In this document: positions 26,611 to 36,175 of the stretch, in pieces
How positions within the stretch are numbered: the first letter of the stretch is position 1
Layout: every line of letters starts with the position of its first letter
Assembly: GCA_964512995.1 (NCBI GenBank)
Contig: CAZELM010000010.1
Coordinates: 34,240 to 98,239 of the forward strand
DNA: 64,000 bases
Reading direction: 5' to 3'
Source: CAZELM01 sp964512995
GTDB lineage: Bacteria > CSSED10-310
Position numbers and translations under genes: made by a program
Notes under the pieces: model-generated
What the model saw: only the letters and a program-made list of their open reading frames with translations
Told to the model about the DNA's origin: nothing
Databases searched by the model: none

Positions 26611-27576
26611 ATGGGCGAGACCTATCAACCCGCTGATTTCAGCAAAATCCATAGAAATACCATTCACGAACGAGAAAATCTGGTTAAATCGGCTGATTTC
26701 GCAAAAGTGCCATCACTGGACGGCGGATTTATAGATTTTTTGGCGTCTTTACCGGTGATTAAACACCGGACCAATGCCGCTGTCAGTCTGGTGACAATCA
26801 TCGATCGAATCGCCGAAGCCCGAGAACGCAGAAAGCCAATAACCTGGGCATTGGGACCCCACATTGTAAAATATGGATTGTCACCATTGATCATCGCGCT
26901 GATGGATCGAGGTGTTGTTCAGTGCATATTGACCAATGGCGCCGGAGCCATTCATGATACTGAGATTGCAATGATTGGGGAAACATCCGAGGAAATGGGC
27001 GGGCATATCTCCAAAGGCGATTTCGGGATGGCGAGGGAAACCGGTGAATTCATCAACTCAGCGGCCAGTGAAGCAGCCAGAACCGGTAGAGGATTCGGGG
27101 AGGTATTGGGAGATAAAATCCTTCGGGAAGCACTGCCCTATCGGCATCTCAGCCTGCTCGCGCAGGCAAGGTCCCGGCATATTCCGGCTACCGTGCATGT
27201 CGCGATCGGAACCGACATCATCCATATGCATCCGGATATGGCCGGTGCGGCTACTGGCGAGGCGACATTTACTGATTTCAGACTGTTTGTCAGCGTGCTC
27301 CAGCACTTCAGCGGGGGTGGGATGCACCTGAATATCGGCTCCACTGTCGTTCTGCCGGAAGTTTTCGTTAAAGCCATGACATGCGCCAATAATCTGAATC
27401 GCGTACCCACCCAATCGTTCACTACAGTCAATATTGATCACCTCTCGGAATATCGGCCGCTGATGAACGTCGTCAACAGAGGTTCCATGGATGGTGGTGA
27501 AGGTTTTGAAATTATTGGACGGATGGAGATCATGATACCATTGCTGGTGCGTATCCTGCTGGAAAAACTGGAATAA
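26611..27576 (+). CDS. Deoxyhypusine-synthase-like protein
   Basis: A 321-residue NAD-binding-type protein. Motifs such as WALGPHIVKYGLSPLIIALM, LTNGAGAIHDTEIAMIGETS and LNIGSTVVLPEVFVKAMT resemble bacterial proteins annotated as deoxyhypusine synthase family. True deoxyhypusine synthase acts on eIF5A, which bacteria lack, and bacterial relatives may make homospermidine or act on unknown substrates. I do not see the active-site lysine context of the eukaryotic enzyme with confidence. GGAG is 7 nt before the ATG. It follows the heptose nucleotidyltransferase after 14 nt, suggesting a role tied to sugar-nucleotide or envelope synthesis. Confidence 0.65.
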   Translation: MGETYQPADFSKIHRNTIHERENLVKSADFAKVPSLDGGFIDFLASLPVIKHRTNAAVSLVTIIDRIAEARERRKPITWALGPHIVKYGLSPLIIALMDRGVVQCILTNGAGAIHDTEIAMIGETSEEMGGHISKGDFGMARETGEFINSAASEAARTGRGFGEVLGDKILREALPYRHLSLLAQARSRHIPATVHVAIGTDIIHMHPDMAGAATGEATFTDFRLFVSVLQHFSGGGMHLNIGSTVVLPEVFVKAMTCANNLNRVPTQSFTTVNIDHLSEYRPLMNVVNRGSMDGGEGFEIIGRMEIMIPLLVRILLEKLE

Positions 27577-27828
27577 CCCTCACAGGGCTTCGATATCTTC
27601 TGTCTAAGCACCAAACTTTGTCACAACATGTTTTTCGATCCTATTTGGATCTAACTTCGGTCTTCTCCGTTGCCCATTGTTATTCCCGCGACGGGGGCTC
27701 TCTTGGTATACTCCGAAATCACCCCATTAGCTGGAATAACGCTGTCCGGTTTCCATTTCCCTTAACTCATTTGCCGTAAGGGATGAGTTTGCATACACGA
27801 TTTCAAATAAAAACATCCCCGGATACAC
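27577..27828. other. Intergenic spacer between convergent units
   Basis: Holds no gene. A weak inverted repeat (AACTCAT/ATGAGTT around 27764-27789) is present but lacks a T-tract, so it is not called a terminator. Confidence 0.4.
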
Positions 27829-28629
27829 TCATATGACATCCGATAGAAACGCCATCAACAATTGGGCATTTTGAATCGCCTGAGCACGGTAATGGTTATT
27901 AAACAGAATATATAATCGATCCGTATGTTCTGCCATCCCGCGGATGCTGGGTATCCATTCTTTGAGTTCCGCCCAGGAATACAGATAATCATATCTCTCC
28001 CATGCCTTTTCGTGGTTCCACCATTTCGCTTTGTTCCGGCCATGAAACCGGATGTATCCGATCCGGGAGGTGACCTCATGGCATGCTCCAACAAGATTAT
28101 CCAGAATCGGCTGATCCACAGCACAGAATGTCAGACGAAGTTCTTTGAGGAATTGAAATATCGTCTCATGAATCCAACTGTTATGCCGGAATTCAATGAT
28201 ACCAGGAATATCGTTCAGTTCGCCGGCAATGTGTCTCAGCCGGTCCCGGTTGGCGGTCGTATTATGGAAAGCATATGGAAACTGAAACAGAATACCACCC
28301 AACATGTTCGCCTGTTTCATTTTTGAGAACACGGACAGGAATGACCGGAGATCCTGAGTGGGTGACGTGGAGTGACTGAACATCTGATGGGCTTTCACAA
28401 TGAATATCAACCGTCCATCGGCATGTTTCAGGAGTGTATCGACCTGTTTGACTGTCGGGATGCGGTAGAATGAGAAATTCAGCTCAACGACTGGAAAATG
28501 TCTGGCATAATACTCTAACTGAGCATGGGATGGGAGTTGTTTCGGGTAGAATACTTCCCGCCAATCCGGGTAGGAGTAACCGGATGTACCAATGCATATT
28601 TGGGGAAACAACGGCGTAATGTGATCCAT
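27829..28629 (-). CDS. DUF72 (YecE-like) protein
   Basis: A 266-residue TIM-barrel-like protein of the DUF72 family, function unknown. It carries the N-terminal ICIGTSGYSYPDWREVFYP and ELNFSFYRIP, the region LGGILFQFPYAF and the C-terminal RLYILFNNHYRAQAIQNA, all characteristic. The start at 28629 follows the MEMO1-AMMECR1 gene by 19 nt on the same strand; the longer open frame would overlap that gene. Related proteins occur near DNA-repair and housekeeping genes, with no agreed reaction. Confidence 0.88.
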   Translation of the reverse strand: MDHITPLFPQICIGTSGYSYPDWREVFYPKQLPSHAQLEYYARHFPVVELNFSFYRIPTVKQVDTLLKHADGRLIFIVKAHQMFSHSTSPTQDLRSFLSVFSKMKQANMLGGILFQFPYAFHNTTANRDRLRHIAGELNDIPGIIEFRHNSWIHETIFQFLKELRLTFCAVDQPILDNLVGACHEVTSRIGYIRFHGRNKAKWWNHEKAWERYDYLYSWAELKEWIPSIRGMAEHTDRLYILFNNHYRAQAIQNAQLLMAFLSDVI

Positions 28630-28648
28630 CGGAACCTGAAGGTATCGA

Positions 28649-30223
28649 TCAGTTGGGCTGCACGGGAAACGGCTGACGGCCCCGTTCGAGTTCACCAAAC
28701 ACTTGAGCTTCAAAAACATCAAATGATGCCCCGGATTTCCATCCATCTGCCGATAATCCCGCTTTCAGCGCGAGGTGCCGTAATGTTTCTTCCAGCGTCC
28801 AACCTTGTTCAGGAGCTACTTGTGGGAGAAATACAGACTTGTTGTGTCCCTTTTTCAGCACAATACCATGTTTGCCGATGATGATTTCCCTATATGAAGA
28901 TACAGGCAGCGGAGTGCTCAGAACGGAAATCTCAATGTCGATCTGATCCAGTTCTGCAGATGTAACGGGACGGAATCGGGGATCCTGAGAGCATGCATTG
29001 ATCGTATTGGAGATGACGGTCTTGTAACATGGATCCACGGGCATGATCGTCCCAATGCATCCACGCAGTTCTCCGTGCATTTTTAACGTCACAAAAGCAC
29101 CACGCTTTTTATCCAGGATGTTATCCGGAGAAGTAATGGAAGGGGTTTTGCCGGTCTTCACATAGGACGCCAACACATATCGTGATAATCCCAATAGATA
29201 TTTTTCCTGGTCGATCGTCAATCGATCACCCATCATCGATTCTTCGGAGTGCTTTTCCTCTGTCTGGGTTGTCGATTGGGAATGGGAATTTGAACGACAA
29301 AAAGCAACAGCACCATAGCCCACGACCCGGTGTTTATCTCCAATGACCGCATCCCCGGAATTCGCTCGATGCATCACAATTCCTTTATCGGCTCCCAACG
29401 AACGGGATAGTTCGATTACGGCTTTTGTCGCTTCCGGTGCGCACAATACACAATCCAGGGAGGGAACAAATTTCTTCATCTCTTCCCGCTCGATACGATC
29501 CAGCCCTGACTGATCCATCGATGCAATGATTTCAACCGTTCGCTGGTCAATGCGGCATGAATCGTCATAATTCGGAAAGTGAGTCAAATCGGTGCTGGCG
29601 ATGATCAGAGCCGTTTTCCCTTTCAGCAAAAGAGGGATATTTTCGACCAGATATTTATATGCGGTTCCGGGCTCCCGGCCGAATAGAATCGGTACGATTT
29701 TAAATCCGGGTTTGAGAACCCGTTGAAGAAATGGGATCTGTGCCTCCAGAGAGTGCTCCGGATCATGAGGACGCCGGTTTTTAACAACATAGAATGGCAA
29801 AGCAGCGATCCGGTTGATGAACTCAGTATCCACCGGAACATCACCAAACGGAGTGTGGTACGCATCCACGGCATCGAGAGCTGCTCCTTGAAATCCAACG
29901 CGGTGCGCACATCCGATCAGAACGACCACATCATATGATTTCCCTCGGATGGCTTGATACGCACTTGCTGCAACGATACCCGAATATTGATATCCTGCAT
30001 GAGGAACAACCACTCCCACGATCTCACCAGGCAACTCCGGATGTGGGGCTTCCTGAAGATAATGATCAATATCTGTGCCCAGTTTGTCCATGCGATCCGG
30101 ATACCATGTTCCTGCAATAGCAGGTTTACGGACATCCGCATAGCTCATCTCGCCGCTGCATCCAAAACAGAATCCCGCCATGATCCAAGCAACCCCTTTC
30201 CATAACAGACGTTGTATGTCCAT
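28649..30223 (-). CDS. MEMO1-AMMECR1 fusion (AmmeMemoRadiSam proteins B and A) with an export signal
   Basis: A 524-residue fusion. Residues 1-25 form a signal sequence with a Cys near the end (CFGC-SG), a weak lipobox. Residues about 30-310 are a MEMO1 domain with VPHAGYQYSG, GCAHRVGF, DPEHSLEAQIPFL and STDLTHFPNY. Residues about 335-510 are an AMMECR1 domain containing LRGCIGT. In many bacteria and archaea these two proteins occur with a radical SAM enzyme (the AmmeMemoRadiSam system, function unknown). No such enzyme is adjacent here. Export of a fused A-B protein is unusual for a presumed partner of a cytoplasmic radical SAM protein. GAGGG lies 8 nt before the ATG. Confidence 0.92.
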   Translation of the reverse strand: MDIQRLLWKGVAWIMAGFCFGCSGEMSYADVRKPAIAGTWYPDRMDKLGTDIDHYLQEAPHPELPGEIVGVVVPHAGYQYSGIVAASAYQAIRGKSYDVVVLIGCAHRVGFQGAALDAVDAYHTPFGDVPVDTEFINRIAALPFYVVKNRRPHDPEHSLEAQIPFLQRVLKPGFKIVPILFGREPGTAYKYLVENIPLLLKGKTALIIASTDLTHFPNYDDSCRIDQRTVEIIASMDQSGLDRIEREEMKKFVPSLDCVLCAPEATKAVIELSRSLGADKGIVMHRANSGDAVIGDKHRVVGYGAVAFCRSNSHSQSTTQTEEKHSEESMMGDRLTIDQEKYLLGLSRYVLASYVKTGKTPSITSPDNILDKKRGAFVTLKMHGELRGCIGTIMPVDPCYKTVISNTINACSQDPRFRPVTSAELDQIDIEISVLSTPLPVSSYREIIIGKHGIVLKKGHNKSVFLPQVAPEQGWTLEETLRHLALKAGLSADGWKSGASFDVFEAQVFGELERGRQPFPVQPN

Positions 30224-30249
30224 GCAAATAACCCTCGCGACCGTATACT

Positions 30250-30277
30250 ATTATATAACATAGCCAAACTGAATCAA
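30250..30277 (-). promoter_or_regulatory. Promoter of the MEMO1-AMMECR1/DUF72 unit
   Basis: On the minus strand TTGATT (30277-30272), a 16-nt spacer and a perfect TATAAT (30255-30250). The transcript would begin about 20 nt before the start codon. Confidence 0.6.
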
Positions 30278-30421
30278 AAAACCTTTTCCGGAAATCTCCA
30301 CCGATTGACTTTCCATCTATCTGATTCAACTCCGGATCTTGATACTAAAATGATTGACAACCGCTTCCAGCCAAGGCAGTATAGAATTATGAATTTATTA
30401 CGTTTGTAAGGAGGAAAAGCA

Positions 30422-31156
30422 ATGAACTACAAAAAATGGATAGTTTTTATCTGCTTGCTGGCAGGGAGTTACTCTTTGACAATAATGGCAGATTCCGACA
30501 TAAAAGAAGCGAATATCATGCTCATCGTCGATGGTTCTCTGGCCATGAACGAGCCATGGGGCGCTGACTCCCGGATCGATACATTGCGAGCCAGCATGAA
30601 ACTGTCTGCTCAAAAGGTTGCAGAGATTCCTTCGTGGGGTTTCAATATGGGAATCCGAATATTTGGCGACCAGACATCTGCGGATAAAAAAGACTGCGCT
30701 GATCTTCGCCTTGGAGCTCCCATCGAGTGGTATGACCCAAATGTCATCAACAATGTTCTCGAAGGCATCAAACCAAAAGGAACGAATTGCATGTCCCACG
30801 GCATCTACAGTGCACAGGATGATTTCAAGACATCACACGGAAAAAACGTGAACTCCATCATCCTGATCACCAGTGGAGCCGATGATTGTAAAATCAGCGA
30901 GTTTGATGCGGTCGATTATATGATCAAGGAAAAAAAAGCCATCGGTTTTGTGCATATCATTGGCTTAAACATCTCCACCGAAGATGCTGACAGATTGAAA
31001 ACAGTCGCCGAACGGGCTAACGGACGATTTATCAACGTAACATCCCCATCCAAGCTATCCGAAGAACTGGTGAACACCATTCATGCTGCACGCGGATCAT
31101 TTTCAGATACGCCATTGATACCTGGAAACGTACCATCCGGTGCAGTCAAAAAATGA
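30422..31156 (+). CDS. Secreted von Willebrand factor A domain protein
   Basis: A 244-residue protein with a signal peptide (cleavage near IMA-DS, residue 23) and a single VWA domain. The metal-ion-dependent adhesion site is modified: DGSLA at 37-41 in place of DxSxS; the threonine motif appears as KGTNCMSHG. VWA domains bind proteins, often through a divalent cation. GGAGG precedes the ATG by about 7 nt. It overlaps the membrane SGNH gene downstream, and both precede a secreted protease, so a surface-associated function is likely. The partner is not identifiable. Confidence 0.85.
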   Translation: MNYKKWIVFICLLAGSYSLTIMADSDIKEANIMLIVDGSLAMNEPWGADSRIDTLRASMKLSAQKVAEIPSWGFNMGIRIFGDQTSADKKDCADLRLGAPIEWYDPNVINNVLEGIKPKGTNCMSHGIYSAQDDFKTSHGKNVNSIILITSGADDCKISEFDAVDYMIKEKKAIGFVHIIGLNISTEDADRLKTVAERANGRFINVTSPSKLSEELVNTIHAARGSFSDTPLIPGNVPSGAVKK

Positions 31157-32447
31157 GCCCGTATCATTCGGAATCTTCTTGATCAATAAACGATTTCTGT
31201 TCAGAATAATCCTTGTCGTTCTAGGTATTGTGCCTGTTATCCTGCTGGAGTTGGCACTACGGCTTTTTATGCCGGATCTCGCCGAAGAAACGAACCGGTT
31301 CCGTATCCTGGCTTCCCAGGAAACTGGCCGGAATTACTCCGTCATAAAGGAACCGGATGCGGAGCTTTTATGGCGGCTGAAACCCCAAAAGCCGCTTTTG
31401 GGAACCGAGATATTAAACAGCCATGGCTTTCGCGGCCCCGACTTCGATATCGCAAAACCCGCTGACACGTATCGGATCATTGCCATCGGAGATTCCAGAA
31501 CATTCGGGTTTGGAGTCACCGACTGGTCGGAAACATTTTGTGGCCGTCTTCAATCTTTCCTGAATACGCAGGAGATCAATCGCAAAATCGAAGTCATCAA
31601 CTTATCCGTACTCGGATATTCCTCCCTGCAAGGCAAAAAGCTGTTCAACTCACTGGGTAATCGACTGTCTCCTGATTTGGTTATCTGCTGGTTCGGATTC
31701 AATGACATGCTGTTCTTTCATATAACGGACCAGGAATCGATGGAAAAGAACCGGAAACTGATCTCTGTCACCCAAGTGATCAACGAGTTGTTTTTAACAC
31801 ATTTTTTACGCCAGAATATCCAGCGGTATTTCACATCTCCGGATGTGCCGTTACCAGAGACACAACGGATTGTTCGACGCGTTCCGTTGGATGAGTATGA
31901 ACATCATCTTATGGAACTGGCTGATTCTGTTCATCAGATCGGCGCAAAAGTACTGTTTTTGACGACACCCGTCCGTCCGGAAATCCCAATGATTTTAAAC
32001 TCCAAAATATATCAGATTCAAGGCGACGATGGCCGCACATATGAGCGGATACAGTGTCAGTACGATATTGATGGATTCTGGCTGATGGATCAGGAAACAT
32101 TCCCGGGAACCGAAGATCAACTGGATATCCTTCTGACCAAATACTCCCAATTTCCCATCCTGCATTACTATAAAGCAGTTTTTTTGGAAGCCCGGGGAGA
32201 TGCAGTTGGAGCACGGGAGGAAAAAAAACGTGCCGATGAACTGGATACCGAACGGGTGGCTGTCGCTCAATATAATGAAAAAACCCGGGCAGCAGCAGCA
32301 CAAGCGGGAGCATTTCTGTTGGATCTCGTTCCACCATTCGATCAGCACTCCGAATACAAGCTTTTTGTCGACGATTGTCATCCCAATGGAAATGGCCACC
32401 ATCTGATTACCCGGGAAATCGTCAGTGCACTGTCCGGAAAACACTGA
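31140..32447 (+). CDS. Membrane-anchored SGNH/GDSL hydrolase
   Basis: A 435-residue protein with an N-terminal membrane segment (about 20-40) and an extracytoplasmic SGNH-fold domain: block I GDSR with nucleophile S119, block III GFND, and block V DDCH with D411 and H414. SGNH enzymes are esterases or O-acyl transferases/deacetylases on lipids and polysaccharides; this membrane-anchored type is often linked to exopolysaccharide acetylation, but the substrate is not readable. A charged helical insertion (about 310-390) precedes the catalytic His block. The start is the GTG at 31140 inside the VWA gene; a later TTG (about 31180) is possible. Confidence 0.82.
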   Translation: MQSKNEPVSFGIFLINKRFLFRIILVVLGIVPVILLELALRLFMPDLAEETNRFRILASQETGRNYSVIKEPDAELLWRLKPQKPLLGTEILNSHGFRGPDFDIAKPADTYRIIAIGDSRTFGFGVTDWSETFCGRLQSFLNTQEINRKIEVINLSVLGYSSLQGKKLFNSLGNRLSPDLVICWFGFNDMLFFHITDQESMEKNRKLISVTQVINELFLTHFLRQNIQRYFTSPDVPLPETQRIVRRVPLDEYEHHLMELADSVHQIGAKVLFLTTPVRPEIPMILNSKIYQIQGDDGRTYERIQCQYDIDGFWLMDQETFPGTEDQLDILLTKYSQFPILHYYKAVFLEARGDAVGAREEKKRADELDTERVAVAQYNEKTRAAAAQAGAFLLDLVPPFDQHSEYKLFVDDCHPNGNGHHLITREIVSALSGKH

Positions 32448-32543
32448 ATCATCGGTTGTCTGATCCATTTTCCGTCAACGGCCCTGGATTTGCATCTTTT
32501 TAAAATGTAAAATTCCACCGTTGTGGCAGAGGAGAAGTATCAA

Positions 32544-34637
32544 ATGAAAATGTTTTGGAATCTGATGGGATTATTCATGATCACACTCGGGACGGTTCAG
32601 GCTGGACCGAGTCTGGAAGAGGTTCAGGCGGAAATTGAACGGAACGGGTATTCATGGGTGGCTGGACACACCGAGGTATCGGAACTGCCGGATGACGTGA
32701 AATCCAATATGCTCGGTTATCGGATACCGGATAATTATGTTCAGGTGGAGCCGCGGGATCCGGGCCTTGGCGATGATCGATTCCCCTCCCGGTTTGACTG
32801 GCGGGAAATGGGTGCCATGACAGTGGCCAAGAATCAGGGAAACTGCGGGAGCTGTTGGGCATTTGCGCTTCTCGGCGGATTGGAGGCTCTCGTGAAATAC
32901 CATGAAGGCGGGGAACCCAATTTTTCCGAGCAGGCGTTCATCTCCTGTAACCCCATGGATTATGGATGCAACGGCGGCGCGTACAATGCAGCGGACTACC
33001 TGATCTCATCCGGTGCCCGTGATGAGTCCTGTATGCCATACCGCGCATCGGATTCCCCCGTCTGTATTGAAGATCAATGCCCCCGGACCGGATGGATCAC
33101 AGGCTACCGTTTCATCGGTTCGTCTGTTGCGGATATCAAAGAAGCATTACAGACCGGACCGGTTCCGACCACCATGTGCGCATACGATGACCTGTATTAT
33201 TATCAGTCCGGCTGCTATCAACACACCGGAACCGCCGCAGCGAATCACGGTGTGCTGATCGTCGGATGGGACGATACCATGTGCGATGGCCAGGGTGCCT
33301 GGATCGTAAAAAACTCCTGGGGTCCCAGATTCGGTGAAGACGGTTACTTCTATATCAAATACGGCTCCTGCGGTATCGGTGAGGGTTCCGTTGTCCTGGA
33401 CTATCATCCATCAAACTGGACAAAACTCGCGTATTCCTCCTGCACGATATCCGGTGGCGATGATGATTCATACATCGAAAAGGGAGAGTCCATCCAGGTC
33501 CAGATTTCGTTGTTGAATGAAGGGAATGTCACCGCCACTCAGATTATGGCTCAGGTGACATCCACCACTCCCGGTGTCACCATTTCTCAACCCACCATGT
33601 CATTCCCGGATATCTCTGGCGGACAAAACGCTCCCAGTCTGGTCCCTGCCACGATTCATATTTCGCCCGGACTCCGTGACGGAACGCAGGTTTATCTCCA
33701 ACTCTCGATCTCCTGCTCGCAAGGCCAGTTCACAGATCAGTTTTACCTGATATCCGGAACACCGGTCATGATCTATTCAAATAATTTCGACTCCGCCGAA
33801 GACAATGAATGGACGCATTTCGGGGAGACGGGAGTGGATGACTGGGAACATGGCACACCGCGTCCCGATACCCCGTTTGACCCGCCAGCCGCCTGGTCCG
33901 GAACCCGGATCTGGGGCAACAACCTCTCCATCGATAAAGGGAAATACGGCAAAAACAGCATCAACCATCTCGCTTCTCCAATGATTGATACCAGAAATTA
34001 TGACCGCGTCTATATCCGGTTCCAACGTTGGCTTTCTGTTGAAAGGAGCGAGTTTGATCGTGCGACATTTTCCGTCAATGGAGCCACATTGTTTGAGAAT
34101 CCATTCGATGCCGATCTGATCGATACGGAGTGGACCGAAGTTATCGTGGACGTGTCCAATCTCCCGAATTCGGAAGGGACTATTCAGGCAACCTTTTCCT
34201 TGATCACCGATGCCGGATACAATCTGGGCGGATGGGCGATCGACGACTTTGAAGTATTCGGGTATATCAACACGGGTGATCCCCCTCCCGCTGCCGCAAC
34301 GATCCAGATGATCACCAATCAGGATATATATCACGCAGGTGATATCTTCTATGTCGGTGCAATCCTGGTGAACAACACGGATTCGGTTACCGACATGTAT
34401 TCCATTATCGCATTCGAAGTGTATGGTCACTTCTTCTTCTACCCCTATTGGACGGAGTCTCTGGATGCGCAATCAGCCACACTTCAGCCGTTTGAACAGA
34501 CAACGATGGAAATTCTGCATTTTACGTGGCCGAAAATAGATGGCGAAGCAGACGGACTGCGATTCTGGGGTGCATTGCTGGATTCGGCTGATTATAACCT
34601 GTTCAGCTATTCCATGGCAGAATTCGGGTATCGATGA
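32544..34637 (+). CDS. Secreted papain-family (C1) cysteine protease with C-terminal beta domains
   Basis: A 697-residue protein. Signal peptide ends VQA-GP near residue 20; a short pro-region precedes a C1 peptidase domain (about 80-290). Catalytic residues are all present: oxyanion Q98, nucleophile C104 in GSCWAF, H235 in ANHGV and N257 in KNSWG. After it come an Ig-like beta-sandwich (about 295-405), a concanavalin-like region containing WAIDDFEVFGY (about 410-580) and a final beta domain. It probably degrades extracellular protein. The ATG at 32544 has GGAG 9 nt upstream; a GTG at 32523 is less likely. There is no dockerin, unlike the next secreted genes. Confidence 0.92.
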   Translation: MKMFWNLMGLFMITLGTVQAGPSLEEVQAEIERNGYSWVAGHTEVSELPDDVKSNMLGYRIPDNYVQVEPRDPGLGDDRFPSRFDWREMGAMTVAKNQGNCGSCWAFALLGGLEALVKYHEGGEPNFSEQAFISCNPMDYGCNGGAYNAADYLISSGARDESCMPYRASDSPVCIEDQCPRTGWITGYRFIGSSVADIKEALQTGPVPTTMCAYDDLYYYQSGCYQHTGTAAANHGVLIVGWDDTMCDGQGAWIVKNSWGPRFGEDGYFYIKYGSCGIGEGSVVLDYHPSNWTKLAYSSCTISGGDDDSYIEKGESIQVQISLLNEGNVTATQIMAQVTSTTPGVTISQPTMSFPDISGGQNAPSLVPATIHISPGLRDGTQVYLQLSISCSQGQFTDQFYLISGTPVMIYSNNFDSAEDNEWTHFGETGVDDWEHGTPRPDTPFDPPAAWSGTRIWGNNLSIDKGKYGKNSINHLASPMIDTRNYDRVYIRFQRWLSVERSEFDRATFSVNGATLFENPFDADLIDTEWTEVIVDVSNLPNSEGTIQATFSLITDAGYNLGGWAIDDFEVFGYINTGDPPPAAATIQMITNQDIYHAGDIFYVGAILVNNTDSVTDMYSIIAFEVYGHFFFYPYWTESLDAQSATLQPFEQTTMEILHFTWPKIDGEADGLRFWGALLDSADYNLFSYSMAEFGYR

Positions 34638-35182
34638 TGAATCGATTGCGTCCCCAATCAACGGCTCTGGTCCTGATCGATATACAGGGACAACTGGCGC
34701 AGGTGATGATTCGCAAGGAGGAGCTGTTCCGGAATATCATCCGGCTGGTTCAGGGAGCAACGATTCTGGGAGTTCCTGTTCTGTGGCTGGAACAGTATCC
34801 GCAAGGCTTGGGACGGACCGTGCCGGAGATTGCCGCGTGCCTCGATGGGATAGCTCCCATTGAAAAAAATACGTTCAGTGCATGGGGAGCACCGCAATTT
34901 CAGGCATCCATCAAAGAACTCCATCCCCGGCATGTATTGATCTGCGGAATTGAAACCCATATCTGCGTCTATCAGACTGCAGTTGATCTCCTTCAGGAAC
35001 AGTATCAGGTGGAGGTCGTGGCGGATGCCGTCTCCTCACGAACAGAATCCAATATCCGGATCGGGATAGACAAAATGGTTTCCCTGGGCGCTCGTATCAC
35101 ATCCGTTGAAATGGCATTGTTTGAATTGTTACAGGTCGGAGAGGGCCAGACGTTCCGGAAAATCCTGAAGATCATTAAATAG
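34634..35182 (+). CDS. Isochorismatase-family cysteine hydrolase
   Basis: A 182-residue cytoplasmic hydrolase with the family triad D16 (VLIDIQ), K78 (IEKNTFSAW) and C111 (GIETHICVYQTA). Members hydrolyse isochorismate, nicotinamide, N-carbamoyl amides or similar; this one matches the YcaC-like/uncharacterised group and its substrate cannot be assigned. The start overlaps the protease stop as ATGATGA, so it is coupled to a secreted-protein gene although it lacks a signal peptide itself. It ends 6 bp from the convergent dockerin gene. Confidence 0.9.
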   Translation: MMNRLRPQSTALVLIDIQGQLAQVMIRKEELFRNIIRLVQGATILGVPVLWLEQYPQGLGRTVPEIAACLDGIAPIEKNTFSAWGAPQFQASIKELHPRHVLICGIETHICVYQTAVDLLQEQYQVEVVADAVSSRTESNIRIGIDKMVSLGARITSVEMALFELLQVGEGQTFRKILKIIK

Positions 35183-35188
35183 CGGGAT

Positions 35189-35935
35189 CTATTTGGGGGA
35201 TTCTGCGTTTCTGTTCGGTGTCGGAGTGGGCGTTACGATCGCATCCTGACAAGACGCCATCCCCAGAACCGCTCCAAAAATCAATTGCGCATCCTCCGCT
35301 GTCACATCCCCATTGCCATTGCAGTCCGCGGCATACCGTTGTTGATCATTGGGAACATAGATACTGAGTGCGATGGAAAATGCCAGTTGGGCATCTTCTG
35401 ATGTCAAGATTCCATCCAGATTGCAATCACCATCATGGTAATAGATGGGTGTGGGTGTCGGGATTGGATAACGCGGAGTCAATCCCACATGAAGCGGGCA
35501 GTCAGAAGAGGAAGCATCAATGGTTCTTCGATAATATCCTTGGGCCGATACACGAAGTTGTACATCAAAATTGCTGTCAGCATAAATGATTTCGCACCAT
35601 CCGGTCGAATCGGTTGTCCATAGACCATACCCGCAGTTGTCAAAGATCTCCACAGACGCATCCTGAATCGGAACTGCCGGCCCTTGTTGTGCGTCATAGG
35701 CAAACAGTTCACAATAAAAAATAATGTCACAATACGTATCCCTGGGATAGGGTGTCGGCGTTGCAGAAGGTGTCGGTGTGTTCTGGATGCGCGGGGGAGC
35801 CGTTGTCGGCGTTGGCGTCATTGGCATCGGCTCCGCTTCCATGGCTGCCACAGCCGAAGCACCCAAGTATCCTTCCAGGATCAGAAGAAGGATCAGAGCA
35901 GAAACTCGAACCGGTTGATTATGTCTTGATTCCAT
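35189..35935 (-). CDS. Small secreted dockerin protein
   Basis: A 248-residue protein starting at 35935. Signal peptide (about 10-30), a Pro-Thr linker, a carboxypeptidase-regulatory-like/CnaB-type beta domain with paired cysteines (about 75-165), a second linker and a C-terminal dockerin type I with two Ca-binding loops, DCNLDGILTSEDAQ and DCNGNGDVTAEDAQ. Dockerins bind cohesins in multi-protein surface assemblies. It lies next to two giant dockerin proteins on the same strand with a related dockerin, suggesting attachment to a common cohesin encoded elsewhere. A longer start at 36013 lacks a clean signal peptide. Confidence 0.85.
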   Translation of the reverse strand: MESRHNQPVRVSALILLLILEGYLGASAVAAMEAEPMPMTPTPTTAPPRIQNTPTPSATPTPYPRDTYCDIIFYCELFAYDAQQGPAVPIQDASVEIFDNCGYGLWTTDSTGWCEIIYADSNFDVQLRVSAQGYYRRTIDASSSDCPLHVGLTPRYPIPTPTPIYYHDGDCNLDGILTSEDAQLAFSIALSIYVPNDQQRYAADCNGNGDVTAEDAQLIFGAVLGMASCQDAIVTPTPTPNRNAESPK

Positions 35936-36175
35936 AAATGTCTTCCCCCATGAATGCTGTTTCAATGAAACAGCACCGGAATCCGTATCGATCGGAACCT
36001 TTTCGACTTCCATCTGAAAACATTTCCAATTGGCCTGCCTGTTGTCAAATCGCTACTCAACCAATCATACTGACAGTAACTGCATTTGTAAATGGATCAT
36101 CAGAGGGTGAGGTGGTTTCTGATAACGCTCACCGGCATGGAGCGAGTGTCTGGCATAACCCATCCCCCCACCTTG

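Noticed and set aside
27764..27789. Terminator after the deoxyhypusine-synthase-like gene
   Set aside because: The 7-bp inverted repeat has a long loop and no T-tract.
30354..30385. Promoter TTGACA...TATAGA before the VWA gene
   Set aside because: The spacer is 20 nt, too long for a standard sigma-70 promoter.
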